Assembly (NCBI RefSeq): GCF_006538705.1
Contig: NZ_BJLP01000022.1
Span: 1 to 58,733 of the forward strand
Direction: 5' to 3'
DNA from: Cellulomonas uda
GTDB lineage: Bacteria; Actinomycetota; Actinomycetes; Actinomycetales; Cellulomonadaceae
Length of the DNA: 58,733 nt
A program made the position numbers and the translations under genes. Shown in pieces: positions 40,853-49,296 of this stretch. How positions within the stretch are numbered: the first letter of the stretch is position 1; each line of letters starts with the position of its first letter. The notes beneath the pieces were generated by a model. The model was not told the origin of the DNA and ran no database searches. It saw only the letters and a program-made list of their open reading frames with translations.

Positions 40853-42163
40853 ATGACGCGCGTGCAGGTGATCGCGGACCTCAAGGCGCTGTGGCCGCTG
40901 CGGGGGTTCCGCAGGCTCCTGTCGGTGCGGCTCGTCAGCCAGTGCGCCGACGGCATGTTCCAGGTGGGCCTCGCGACGCTGTTCTTCTTCTCCCCCGAGA
41001 ACGCGACGACCGCCGGGGGCGTCGCGGCCGCGTTCGCGGTGCTGCTGGCGCCGTTCACGATCGTCGGACCGTGGGCGGGCGTGCTGCTCGACCGGTGGCC
41101 ACGCCGCCAGGTGCTGCTCGTCGGGAACGTGGTGCGGCTCGTGCTGACGCTCGCGACCGCGGCCGTGATGGTGACCGCCGGCGTCGGGCCCGCGGTGTAC
41201 GTGCTCGCGCTCGTCGTGCTGTCCGTCAACCGGTTCCTGCTGTCCGCGCTGTCCGCGTCGCTGCCGCACGTCGTCGAGGGACGGCTGCTGCTCACCGCGA
41301 ACTCCGTGACGCCGACGCTCGGCACCGCCGCGAACGGCATCGGCAGCGCCGTCGGGCTCGTGCTCGGCTGGGTGCTCCCGGCGGGCTCGACGCGAGACGG
41401 CGCGGCGCTCGTCCTCGCCTCGCTCACCATGGGTGCGGCCGCCGTCGTCGCCGCAGGCTTCGCGCGGGACCGGCTCGGTCCCGACGAGGAGTCCGACGCC
41501 GCCCGGATGACGGCCGCGCTGCTCGTCCTGCTGCACGGTCTCGTCGAGGGCGCCCGCTACCTCGTCGCGCGCCGCACCCCCGGGCTGGCGCTCGGTGTCA
41601 TGGCGTACCACCGGTTCCTGTACGGCGTCGTGTTCATCGCGAGCATCCTCATCTCCCGCAACCTGCTCGCCGACCCGGCCGACGCCGCGCAGGGGCTCGC
41701 CACGTTCGCGACCGTGCTCGGCGCGACAGCCCTCGGGTTCGCGCTCGCGATCGTCCTGACGCCCACGCTCTCCCCGCGCACCGGCCTGCACGTGTGGATC
41801 ACCGGCTGCCTGCTGCTCGCGGCGGTCAGCCAGGGGGTGCTCGCGTTCACCTACGCGCGTGGTCCCGTGCTCGCCGCCGCAGCGCTGCTCGGCCTCGCCG
41901 CGCAGGGCACCAAGATCGCCGTCGACACCATCGTCCAGCGCGACACCGGCGACGCGTACCGCGGGCGGGCGTTCGCGCTGTACGACGTGCTCTACAACGC
42001 GGCCTTCGTCGGGGCCGCCGCGCTCGCCGCCGCGACCCTGCCCGACACCGGATGGTCCGCCGGGCTGTTCGTCGTCCTGGCGCTCGGCTACCTCGTCGGC
42101 GCGCTCGGGTACGGCCTCGCGACCCGCCGCCACCCCGTCCCCGTACCGGTCCCTGCCGCGTAG
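40853..42163 (+). CDS. MFS transporter
   Basis: Major facilitator superfamily permease, 436 residues with about 12 hydrophobic segments. The loop motif between helices 2 and 3 is visible as GVLLDRWPRRQVLLVGN (about 80-96). The second half begins near residue 225 after a charged loop (RDRLGPDEESDAARM). It is of the drug-exporter-like type; the substrate is unknown. It stands alone between the divergent sigma factor gene and a lipoprotein gene. The start ATG 40853 (MTRVQVIADLKALWPLRGFRRLL) follows GCGAGG. Confidence 0.88.
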   Translation: MTRVQVIADLKALWPLRGFRRLLSVRLVSQCADGMFQVGLATLFFFSPENATTAGGVAAAFAVLLAPFTIVGPWAGVLLDRWPRRQVLLVGNVVRLVLTLATAAVMVTAGVGPAVYVLALVVLSVNRFLLSALSASLPHVVEGRLLLTANSVTPTLGTAANGIGSAVGLVLGWVLPAGSTRDGAALVLASLTMGAAAVVAAGFARDRLGPDEESDAARMTAALLVLLHGLVEGARYLVARRTPGLALGVMAYHRFLYGVVFIASILISRNLLADPADAAQGLATFATVLGATALGFALAIVLTPTLSPRTGLHVWITGCLLLAAVSQGVLAFTYARGPVLAAAALLGLAAQGTKIAVDTIVQRDTGDAYRGRAFALYDVLYNAAFVGAAALAAATLPDTGWSAGLFVVLALGYLVGALGYGLATRRHPVPVPVPAA

Positions 42164-42224
42164 TCGCACGTCAGAACGTTTCAGACGCCCGCGCGGACGT
42201 CCGGTATCGCTACGGTTGCGGTCC

Positions 42225-42659
42225 GTGCCCCGCAGACACCGGATCATCCCCCTCGTCCCGGTCCTCGCGACGCTCCTGGCCGCCGGCTGCGGCACCGCCG
42301 CCGCCCCCGGCTCCGCGGACATCGCCCTCACCTACGCCGACGAGAGCGGCCGGCAGCAGGAGCTCAGCATCCAGGCCGACGCGACCGTGTGCACCGACGA
42401 CATCACCCCCGACCGTCGGCGCCTCGCCACCGCCGACGGCGCGGTCGCCGCGCTCGTCGACCCGCTCGGCGAGGCGCAGGTCCGGGTGCGGATCGACGAC
42501 GAGCTGACGTTCCAGTCGACGACCGCCGGCCGCGGCGACCGCGACGGGCTCCGGCTCGAGGACGTGGAGGGCATCGTGGTGCGCATCCCCGTGTCCGGGA
42601 TCCAGAAGAAGATCAGCGAGGGCGCCCGCATCACCGGAACCCTCGACTGCCCCGCCTAG
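42225..42659 (+). CDS. Putative lipoprotein
   Basis: A 144-residue protein from GTG 42225. The N-terminus [21 protein letters not shown] ends in a lipobox (LAAGC, Cys near residue 22), so it is likely exported and lipid-anchored. The mature part is small and beta-rich with two cysteines (VCTDD and TLDCPA) that could form a disulfide. I do not recognise the family. TACGGT lies 8 nt before the GTG, so transcription may start at or near the start codon. Its stop overlaps the convergent cca gene by 4 bp. Confidence 0.7.
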   Translation: MPRRHRIIPLVPVLATLLAAGCGTAAAPGSADIALTYADESGRQQELSIQADATVCTDDITPDRRRLATADGAVAALVDPLGEAQVRVRIDDELTFQSTTAGRGDRDGLRLEDVEGIVVRIPVSGIQKKISEGARITGTLDCPA

Positions 42660-44125
42660 GAGCGGGCGGACCACCAGGCGCGCAGCTCGGACTCGGCGCG
42701 CTCGGGGCCGAGCGGGCCGTGCTCCATGCGCTGCGCGAGGAGGAACTTGTACGCCTCGCCGACCTCGCGCCCGGGCTTCAGGCCCAGGATCGCCATGATC
42801 TGCGTGCCGTCGAGGTCGGGGCGGATGGAGTCGAGCTCCTCCTGGTCCTTCAGGCGGGCGATGCGCTCCTCGAGGTCGTCGTACGCGGCGGACAGGCGCT
42901 GCGCCTTGCGGACGTTGCGCGTGGTGCAGTCCGACCGCGTGAGCCGGTGCAGCCGCTCGAGCAGCGGGCCGGCGTCGGTGACGTAGCGGCGCACCGCGGA
43001 GTCGGTCCACCCGCCCTCGCCGTACCCGTGGAACCGCAGGTGCAGCTCGGTGAGCCGCGCGACGGCCTGCACGGTCGCCTTGTCGTAGCGCAGGGCCTTG
43101 AGCCGCTTCGCGACGAGCTTGGCGCCGACCATCTCGTGGTGGTGGAACGAGACACCGCCGCCCGGCTCGAACTTGCGGGTGCGGGGCTTGCCGATGTCGT
43201 GCAGCAGCGCGGCGAGCCGCAGCACCAGGTCCGGGCCGGGGACGGCGCCGTCGGGACCGGTCTCCAGCGCGATCGCCTTGTCGAGCACGGTCAGCGAGTG
43301 CTCGTACACGTCCTTGTGGCGGTGGTGCTCGTCGATCTCCAGGCGCAGCGCCGGCAGCTCGGGCAGCACGTGGTCGGCCAGGCCCGTCTCGACGAGCACC
43401 TGCAGGCCGAGGCGCGGCTGCGCGGACAGCAGCAGCTTGGACAGCTCGTCACGCACACGCTCGGCGGAGACGATCGCGATGCGCTCGGCCTGCTCGACGA
43501 CCGCCGCGAGCGCCGCGTCGTCGACCGTGAAGCCGAGCTGGGCGGCGAACCGTGCGGCGCGCATCATGCGCAGCGGGTCGTCGTCGAACGACTGCCGCGG
43601 GTCCACCGGTGTGCGCAGCGTGCGGCGCGCGAGGTCCTCGAGCCCGCCGAACGGGTCGACGAACGTCAGCTCGGGCAGCCGCACGGCCATCGAGTTGACC
43701 GTGAAGTCGCGGCGCGACAGGTCGCCCTCGAGCGAGTCGCCGAACACGACCTCGGGCTTGCGCGACGTCGGGTCGTACGCGTCGGTGCGGTAGGTGGTGA
43801 CCTCGACGACGACATCCTCACCCCCGCGCCGCCTGCCGAACCGCCGCGCGCCGATCGTGCCGAACTCCCGGCCGATGTCCCAGTGCGCGTCACCCCAGCG
43901 CGCGAGCAGCGCCTGCGTCTCGTCGGGCGTCGCCGACGTCGTGAAGTCCAGGTCCGACGACGCGCGCCCCAGGAACGCGTCCCGCACGGGCCCCCCGACG
44001 AGCGCGAGCTCGTGACCCGCGTCCCGGAACAGCTCGCCGAGCTCGAGGGCGTCGGCCGGCAGCGTGGCGAGCACGCCGAGGGCGCGCTTCTGCAGCGCGA
44101 GGAGGGAGGGCGTGTCGTCGGGCAC
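42656..44125 (-). CDS. cca: CCA tRNA nucleotidyltransferase (PcnA-type)
   Basis: Adds or repairs the 3' CCA end of tRNAs. 489 residues from GTG 44125. Class II nucleotidyltransferase head: [13 protein letters not shown] and [11 protein letters not shown] (metal-binding DxD, about 42-64), then [15 protein letters not shown] and [17 protein letters not shown]. The C-terminal HD domain has [11 protein letters not shown] and HHEMVGAKL. The GTG is 6 nt from TAGAAT (44132-44137) with no Shine-Dalgarno, so the mRNA is probably leaderless. Orthologue of M. tuberculosis pcnA (Rv3907c), divergent from the NUDIX gene as there. Confidence 0.95.
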   Translation of the reverse strand: MPDDTPSLLALQKRALGVLATLPADALELGELFRDAGHELALVGGPVRDAFLGRASSDLDFTTSATPDETQALLARWGDAHWDIGREFGTIGARRFGRRRGGEDVVVEVTTYRTDAYDPTSRKPEVVFGDSLEGDLSRRDFTVNSMAVRLPELTFVDPFGGLEDLARRTLRTPVDPRQSFDDDPLRMMRAARFAAQLGFTVDDAALAAVVEQAERIAIVSAERVRDELSKLLLSAQPRLGLQVLVETGLADHVLPELPALRLEIDEHHRHKDVYEHSLTVLDKAIALETGPDGAVPGPDLVLRLAALLHDIGKPRTRKFEPGGGVSFHHHEMVGAKLVAKRLKALRYDKATVQAVARLTELHLRFHGYGEGGWTDSAVRRYVTDAGPLLERLHRLTRSDCTTRNVRKAQRLSAAYDDLEERIARLKDQEELDSIRPDLDGTQIMAILGLKPGREVGEAYKFLLAQRMEHGPLGPERAESELRAWWSARS

Positions 44126-44131
44126 CCGCCC

Positions 44132-44199
44132 GATTCTAGGTGGCGCGGGCGCCCACCCCGCCGGTGGGTTCGGGTCCGACCGGAGCAAGTCGTTACAGT
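44132..44199. promoter_or_regulatory. Divergent leaderless promoters of cca and NUDIX gene
   Basis: Two -10 hexamers face outward: TAGAAT (44132-44137, minus) 6 nt from the cca GTG, and TACAGT (44194-44199, plus) 7 nt from the NUDIX ATG at 44207. Neither gene has a ribosome binding site. This TANNNT-to-start spacing is the actinobacterial leaderless pattern. Confidence 0.6.
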
Positions 44200-44206
44200 G
44201 GCACGC

Positions 44207-44770
44207 ATGTCCGGCGCCGCGCACCCGTCCCCTCAGCGGGGCGTCCCGGCGCCGCCCGGAGGGCACCGGCTGCACGCCCCGCGGCCCGTCACGCCCCCGC
44301 GGCCGTCCGGCCCCGCCGCGGCACCGCTGCCCGTGGTGGACGAGACGTCGGCGGGCGGGCTCGTCGTGCAGCTGCGCGACGGCGTCTACCACGCGGCCGT
44401 GATCGCCCGCCGCAACCGCGGCGGACGGCTCGAGTGGTGCCTGCCGAAGGGCCACCTCGAGGGCGAGGAGACGCCCGAGGAGGCCGCGGTCCGCGAGATC
44501 GCCGAGGAGACCGGCATCCGTGGGCAGGTGCTGCGCCGGCTCGGCGTGATCGACTACTGGTTCTCCGGCGACGACCGCCGCGTCCACAAGGTGGTGCACC
44601 ACTTCCTGCTCGGCGCGGTCGGCGGCACGCTGACCGTCGAGGGGGACCCGGACGGCGAGGCCGAGGACGCGGCGTGGGTGCCCGTCTCGATGCTGCCGGA
44701 CCGGCTGGCGTACCCGAACGAGCGCCGGCTCGCCGAGGCCGCGCTCGTGGTGCTCGTCGGCGAGGCATGA
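44207..44770 (+). CDS. NUDIX hydrolase (MutT4-like)
   Basis: Nucleoside diphosphate-X hydrolase, 187 residues. The NUDIX box is complete: [22 protein letters not shown], residues 82-103 (GX5EX7REUXEEXGU). A Pro/Ala-rich N-terminus (1-40) precedes the domain. It occupies the position of Rv3908 (mutT4) between pcnA and Rv3909. The true substrate is unknown; clean-up of oxidised nucleotides or a tRNA/NAD-related role are possible. Its stop overlaps the next ATG (ATGA), beginning a long NUDIX-DUF6049-murJ operon. Confidence 0.93.
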   Translation: MSGAAHPSPQRGVPAPPGGHRLHAPRPVTPPRPSGPAAAPLPVVDETSAGGLVVQLRDGVYHAAVIARRNRGGRLEWCLPKGHLEGEETPEEAAVREIAEETGIRGQVLRRLGVIDYWFSGDDRRVHKVVHHFLLGAVGGTLTVEGDPDGEAEDAAWVPVSMLPDRLAYPNERRLAEAALVVLVGEA

Positions 44771-47133
44771 CCGGCGTCGAACCCCGGCCGGCACGCACGC
44801 GGGCGCCGTCGCCGGGCCGGGTCCGCGCGGCCCTGGCCGCGGTGCTGGCGCTCGCCGCCGCGCTCGTCGTCGCCCCCGCCGTGGCGCGCACCTCGAGCGC
44901 GCGCGCGGCCGACGAGGCGGTCGTCGACGTGCGCATCGTCTCGATCGCCCCGCAGGTGCTCGAGCCCGGTGAGGACCTGCGGGTGACGGTCGAGGTCACC
45001 AACACGACGAGCGCCCCCGTCGAGGACGCCCGCGCCGTGCTGTGGCTCAACCGGTTCCGCATGGGCTCGCGCGACGAGGTCGCCGCGTGGGCGGACCGCG
45101 GGCTCGACGAACCCGCGGGGCAGTCCGAGATCTCGGTGGACCTCACCGAGCCGCTCCTGCCCGACGCGGCGCGCACCGTGACGCTGACGCTGCCCGCGGA
45201 CCAGGTCCACCTGACGAACCTGCCCGGCCTGTGGGGTGCGCGCGGCATGGCCGTCGAGGTCGCCGCGCGCGGCGAGCGGCTGGGGCTCGAGCGGACGTAC
45301 ATCCTGTGGAACCCGACCGACGACCAGCCGCCGCGCGTGCCCGTGTCGGTCGTCCTGCCGTTCGTCGGCCCCGCGAACGCCCCCGTCGCGGCGCCCGCGC
45401 CCGACGACCTGCCCGGCAAGGACCCCTCCGACGCGCCCACCGCGACCGAGGGCGCCGCCGAGCCGACGTCCGCCGCCGCAGCCGCGGCCCGCGCGGCCGA
45501 CGACGACCTCGACGCGCTCACCGCACCGGGCGGACGCCTGCGCGCGATGCTCGAGGCCGCGACGGTCGACGAGGACGTCACGGTCGTCGTCGACCCGTCG
45601 CTCCTGCCGCTCGCGGAGTCCGGCAGCGCGTCCTCGCAGCGGTTCGCGCAGCGCCTGCGCGCCGCGATCGCGAGCCACGACTCCTACGGCCTGCCCTGGG
45701 CGGACCCGGACGTCGCCGCGGTGCAGCACGCGGGCCAGGGCGCGTTGCTGCAGGTCGCCGCGGACCGCACGCAGGCCGAGCTCGAGAGCAGCGAGCACCT
45801 GCTGCTGTGGGCGGCGGACGCGGGCACGCCCGACGACGTGACGCTGGCCGCGGTCTCCGGCGCGGGCGCCGCGGCGATCCTGGCGCCGCCGGCCCCGACC
45901 GCGGGCGCGTCCGGCTCGTCGTCCGAGGTCGCGCCCGACCGCTCGTCCGCCGCGTCCGGGGTGTCGTCCGACGACGCCTCCGACTCCGTGCGGACGTTCG
46001 AGGCGGGCGTCGGGCCCGTGACGACCGTCGTGCCGGACGCGGTGCTCTCGCGGCTCGTCGTGGGCGGCACCGCCACGGGCGACGGCACGTCCGGGAGCAC
46101 GTCCGGGAGCACGCCCGCGAGCATCGCGCAGCGCGTGCTCGCCGAGCTCGCGGTCGTCTCGCACGAGGAACCCTCACCCGCGGGCGTCGTCGTCGCCACC
46201 GACCGCCTGACCGCGCCCGACAGCGCGGTCCTGGGCGCCGTGACGAGCGCGCTCGGCGCCGCGCCCTGGACCCGCACCGCCACCCTGTCCGAGGTGCTCG
46301 CGGAGCCGCGCGACGCGCGCGCCGACCGCGCCCCGGCCAGCACCACCGACCGCGACGAGCTCGACCCCGCCGCCGTGACGGCCCTCGCCGACGCGCGCGA
46401 GGCCGCGCGCTCGTTCAGCGAGGTGCTCGACGACCCCGACGCGTTCCTCGCCGGCATCGACGACCAGGTGCTCGCCCCCCTCGCGGTCGCCTGGCGGGCC
46501 GCACCCCGCGAGCGCGCCGAGCTGGTCGAGCAGACCGTCGAGCAGGTGCTCGCCCGGACCACCGGGCTGTCGATCGTCGAGACCAGCGACCTCAACGTCA
46601 TCGCGACGACGAGCGACCTGCGCCTCACGGTGCGCAACGAGCTCGCCGTGCCCGTGCGCGCCAGGCTCGTCGTCGACCCCCGCAAGGCGTGCCTCACGGT
46701 CGGCGGGTTCGCCACGCCCGTCCTCGAGCCCGGCGACACGTCGGTCACGGTGCCGCTGGAGGCGCACGCCAACTGCGACGTGCTCGTCGAGGTGCAGCTG
46801 GTCGGCCCCGCCGGGCAGGACGTCGCCGAGCCCATCGCGTTCTCCGCGCGCGTCTCGCCCACGATCGAGAGCGTCGGCACGGTCGTCGTCGGCATCCTGC
46901 TGGCGCTCGGGCTCGCGCTCGGCATCGCGCGCACGGTCCGGCGCGGGCAGAGCGCCCGCCGCGGGGCGCGCACCGTCTCGGAGTCGACCGGTCCCGTGAC
47001 GCTGCCCGTCCTGGGCGGCACCCCCGCCGACGACGAGAGCCTCGCCGAGGGCACCGGCCCCGACGACGCGCCTGCCGGGGCCGACGACGACGCGCGCGCG
47101 GGCGAGGCGTCCGACGAGGGTGCCGCACGGTGA
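44767..47133 (+). CDS. DUF6049 family secreted/membrane protein
   Basis: A 788-residue extracytoplasmic protein anchored near its C-terminus. The signal sequence spans residues 1-47 ([19 protein letters not shown]). An Ig-like domain follows (about 50-150: [26 protein letters not shown]), then a large central region, a second beta-rich domain near 620-690 and a single membrane helix (about 705-722: [19 protein letters not shown]) with a short acidic cytoplasmic tail. Orthologue by position of Rv3909. The function is unknown; its fixed place before murJ suggests envelope assembly. It overlaps both neighbours by 4 bp (ATGA, GTGA). Confidence 0.88.
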   Translation: MTGVEPRPARTRAPSPGRVRAALAAVLALAAALVVAPAVARTSSARAADEAVVDVRIVSIAPQVLEPGEDLRVTVEVTNTTSAPVEDARAVLWLNRFRMGSRDEVAAWADRGLDEPAGQSEISVDLTEPLLPDAARTVTLTLPADQVHLTNLPGLWGARGMAVEVAARGERLGLERTYILWNPTDDQPPRVPVSVVLPFVGPANAPVAAPAPDDLPGKDPSDAPTATEGAAEPTSAAAAAARAADDDLDALTAPGGRLRAMLEAATVDEDVTVVVDPSLLPLAESGSASSQRFAQRLRAAIASHDSYGLPWADPDVAAVQHAGQGALLQVAADRTQAELESSEHLLLWAADAGTPDDVTLAAVSGAGAAAILAPPAPTAGASGSSSEVAPDRSSAASGVSSDDASDSVRTFEAGVGPVTTVVPDAVLSRLVVGGTATGDGTSGSTSGSTPASIAQRVLAELAVVSHEEPSPAGVVVATDRLTAPDSAVLGAVTSALGAAPWTRTATLSEVLAEPRDARADRAPASTTDRDELDPAAVTALADAREAARSFSEVLDDPDAFLAGIDDQVLAPLAVAWRAAPRERAELVEQTVEQVLARTTGLSIVETSDLNVIATTSDLRLTVRNELAVPVRARLVVDPRKACLTVGGFATPVLEPGDTSVTVPLEAHANCDVLVEVQLVGPAGQDVAEPIAFSARVSPTIESVGTVVVGILLALGLALGIARTVRRGQSARRGARTVSESTGPVTLPVLGGTPADDESLAEGTGPDDAPAGADDDARAGEASDEGAAR

Positions 47134-49235
47134 GCGACGCACCGGCCGATGACGGGCGCATGCGCCGCGGCGCGGCGCTCATGGCGTCCGGCACCGCCGT
47201 CTCCCGCCTGCTCGGGCTCCTGCGGTCGATGGTGCTGTTCGCCGCGATCGGCGCGACCGGCCAGGCCGCGGACGCCTTCGCCGTCGCCAACAAGCTCCCC
47301 AACGTCATGTACATGCTGCTCGTCGGCGGCGTCCTCAACGCGGTCCTCGTGCCGCAGGTGGTGCGCGCCTACAAGAGCGGCGCGGGTCAGGTCTACGTCG
47401 ACAAGCTGCTGACCTTCGGGTTCGTCGTCCTCGCCGGCCTCACCGCCGTGCTCACGCTCGCCGCCCCGCTGCTCGTGCGGCTCTACGCGGACGCGGCCAG
47501 CCCGGCACAGATGGACCTGGCCGTCACGTTCGCGTACTGGTGCGTGCCGCAGGTCTTCTTCTACGGCGTGTACGCGCTGCTCGGGCAGGTGCTCAACGCA
47601 CGGTCCTCGTTCGGGCCGTACATGTGGGCGCCCGTCGTCAACAACGTCGTGTCGATCGTCGGGTTCCTCGTGTTCATCGTCGCGTTCGGCGCGGTGCCCG
47701 AGTCCGGGTACGGCACCGCGCAGGCGTGGGGCACCTCGCAGGTCGTCGTGCTCGCCGGCGCCGCGACCCTCGGCGTCATGGCGCAGGCGCTCGTGCTGTT
47801 CCCCGCGCTGCGCGCCGCCGGCGTGCGCTACCGGCCCCGGTGGGGCGTGCGGGACGCCGGGCTGGGCCAGGCCGGCCGGGTCGCGACGTGGACGCTCGTC
47901 GGGCTCGCCGTCGGGCAGCTCGCGTACGTCGTCGTCTCGCGCGTCGTCTCGCAGGCGCCCGGTGCCGCGGACCGCGCCACCGACGTCGCGTCCAACGCCG
48001 CGTACGACGCGGCCTTCCTCATCTTCATGCTGCCGCACTCGCTCGTCACCGTGTCGCTCGCGACCGCGCTGTTCACGCGCCTCGCCGAGCAGGCGCACGA
48101 CGGGGACTCGCGCGCCGTGCGCGCCACGCTGTCCTACGGCATGCGCGTCGTCGGCGTGTTCACCGTGCTCGCCGCCGCCGTCCTCGCGGTGCTCGCGATC
48201 CCCGTCACGCAGCTGATCCTTCCCTCCGCGACCGCCCAGGCCACCGACGCGGTCGCCCAGGTCGTCGTCGCGATGGTCGTCGGGCTGCCCGCGTTCGGCG
48301 CGTGGTCCATGTGCCAGCGCGTGTACTACGCGTACGAGGACACCCGGTCGATGGTGCCCGTGCAGGTCGTCATGGCGATCGTCGTCGTGCTCGGCGCGCT
48401 CGTCGGACGCGTCGTGCTGCCCGCGACCACCTGGGTCGTCGGCGTGGGTGTCGCGATGAGCGTGTCCTACCTCGTCGGGTCCGTCGTCGCGCTGCGGCAC
48501 CTGCACCAACGGCTGCACGGCGTCGACGGCGGGCGCGTGCTGCGCCTGCACCTGCGGGCCGTGCTCGCCGCGGTCCCCGCGACCGTCGTCGGCCTCGGCC
48601 TCCTGCTGCTGCTGTCCTGGCTGCTCCCGGCGGGCTTCGTCACCGCGGCCGTGAAGTGCCTGCTCGTCGGGCTCGTCATGGTCCTCGTCTACGTCAAGGT
48701 CCTGCGCGCCCTGCGCGTCCGCGAGCTCGACGACCTGCTGCGGCCCGTCGTCGGGCGGCTCTCCGGCGTGCGCCCGCTGCGCCCCCTGCTGCGGATCCTC
48801 ACCCCCGCCGCCCCGCCCGCCCCCGAGCCGGAGCCCGACGACGCCGGCGCCCCCGCGCGCACCCCGCGCCGCGCGACCTCCCAGCCGCACTACCCGCTCA
48901 CCCCGTGGGCCGCGTGGCCCGACGGCGGCGGGGGCGTGCCGATGGTCGCCGAGGCCCCGCCCGGGGCGGCGCCGCTCGTGCCCGAGCTGCCGCCCGCTCC
49001 ACGTCCCCCGCGCACCGCGCGGTCGCGCCCGCACTACCCGCCCGGGCACCCGCTGTACCGGCCGAGCCGGCCCCTGTCCGACTGGCTGGGCGAGCAGGGC
49101 GACCCGGGGTCCTTCCCCGGCCCCGACCGTGGCCCCGACCCGGGCTCCGAGCCGGGTTCCGACCCGCAGTCCGGGCCGTGGGACGACGGGCGTCCGTCCC
49201 CAGGTGGACCGCGGACCCCCGGGGGCCCCGTCTAG
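47130..49235 (+). CDS. murJ: Lipid II flippase MurJ (MviN)
   Basis: MOP-superfamily flippase moving lipid II across the membrane, 701 residues. About 14 membrane segments lie in residues 1-535, starting GAALMASGTAVSRLLGLLRSMVLFAAIG with the conserved SRxxGxxR motif and including ANKLPNVMYMLLVGGVLNAVLVPQ. A cytoplasmic Pro-rich tail (about 550-701) has two SRPHYPPGHPLY-like segments and DPGSEPGSDP repeats. In M. tuberculosis MviN is fused to a pseudokinase (Rv3910); here that part is a separate gene 61 bp downstream. The GTG start overlaps the previous stop. Confidence 0.95.
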   Translation: MSDAPADDGRMRRGAALMASGTAVSRLLGLLRSMVLFAAIGATGQAADAFAVANKLPNVMYMLLVGGVLNAVLVPQVVRAYKSGAGQVYVDKLLTFGFVVLAGLTAVLTLAAPLLVRLYADAASPAQMDLAVTFAYWCVPQVFFYGVYALLGQVLNARSSFGPYMWAPVVNNVVSIVGFLVFIVAFGAVPESGYGTAQAWGTSQVVVLAGAATLGVMAQALVLFPALRAAGVRYRPRWGVRDAGLGQAGRVATWTLVGLAVGQLAYVVVSRVVSQAPGAADRATDVASNAAYDAAFLIFMLPHSLVTVSLATALFTRLAEQAHDGDSRAVRATLSYGMRVVGVFTVLAAAVLAVLAIPVTQLILPSATAQATDAVAQVVVAMVVGLPAFGAWSMCQRVYYAYEDTRSMVPVQVVMAIVVVLGALVGRVVLPATTWVVGVGVAMSVSYLVGSVVALRHLHQRLHGVDGGRVLRLHLRAVLAAVPATVVGLGLLLLLSWLLPAGFVTAAVKCLLVGLVMVLVYVKVLRALRVRELDDLLRPVVGRLSGVRPLRPLLRILTPAAPPAPEPEPDDAGAPARTPRRATSQPHYPLTPWAAWPDGGGGVPMVAEAPPGAAPLVPELPPAPRPPRTARSRPHYPPGHPLYRPSRPLSDWLGEQGDPGSFPGPDRGPDPGSEPGSDPQSGPWDDGRPSPGGPRTPGGPV

Positions 49236-49296
49236 AGTGCTGGCAGGGCCCCGACCAGGGGTCGATGCGACGACGACGCAGCGCACGGAGGTGCAC

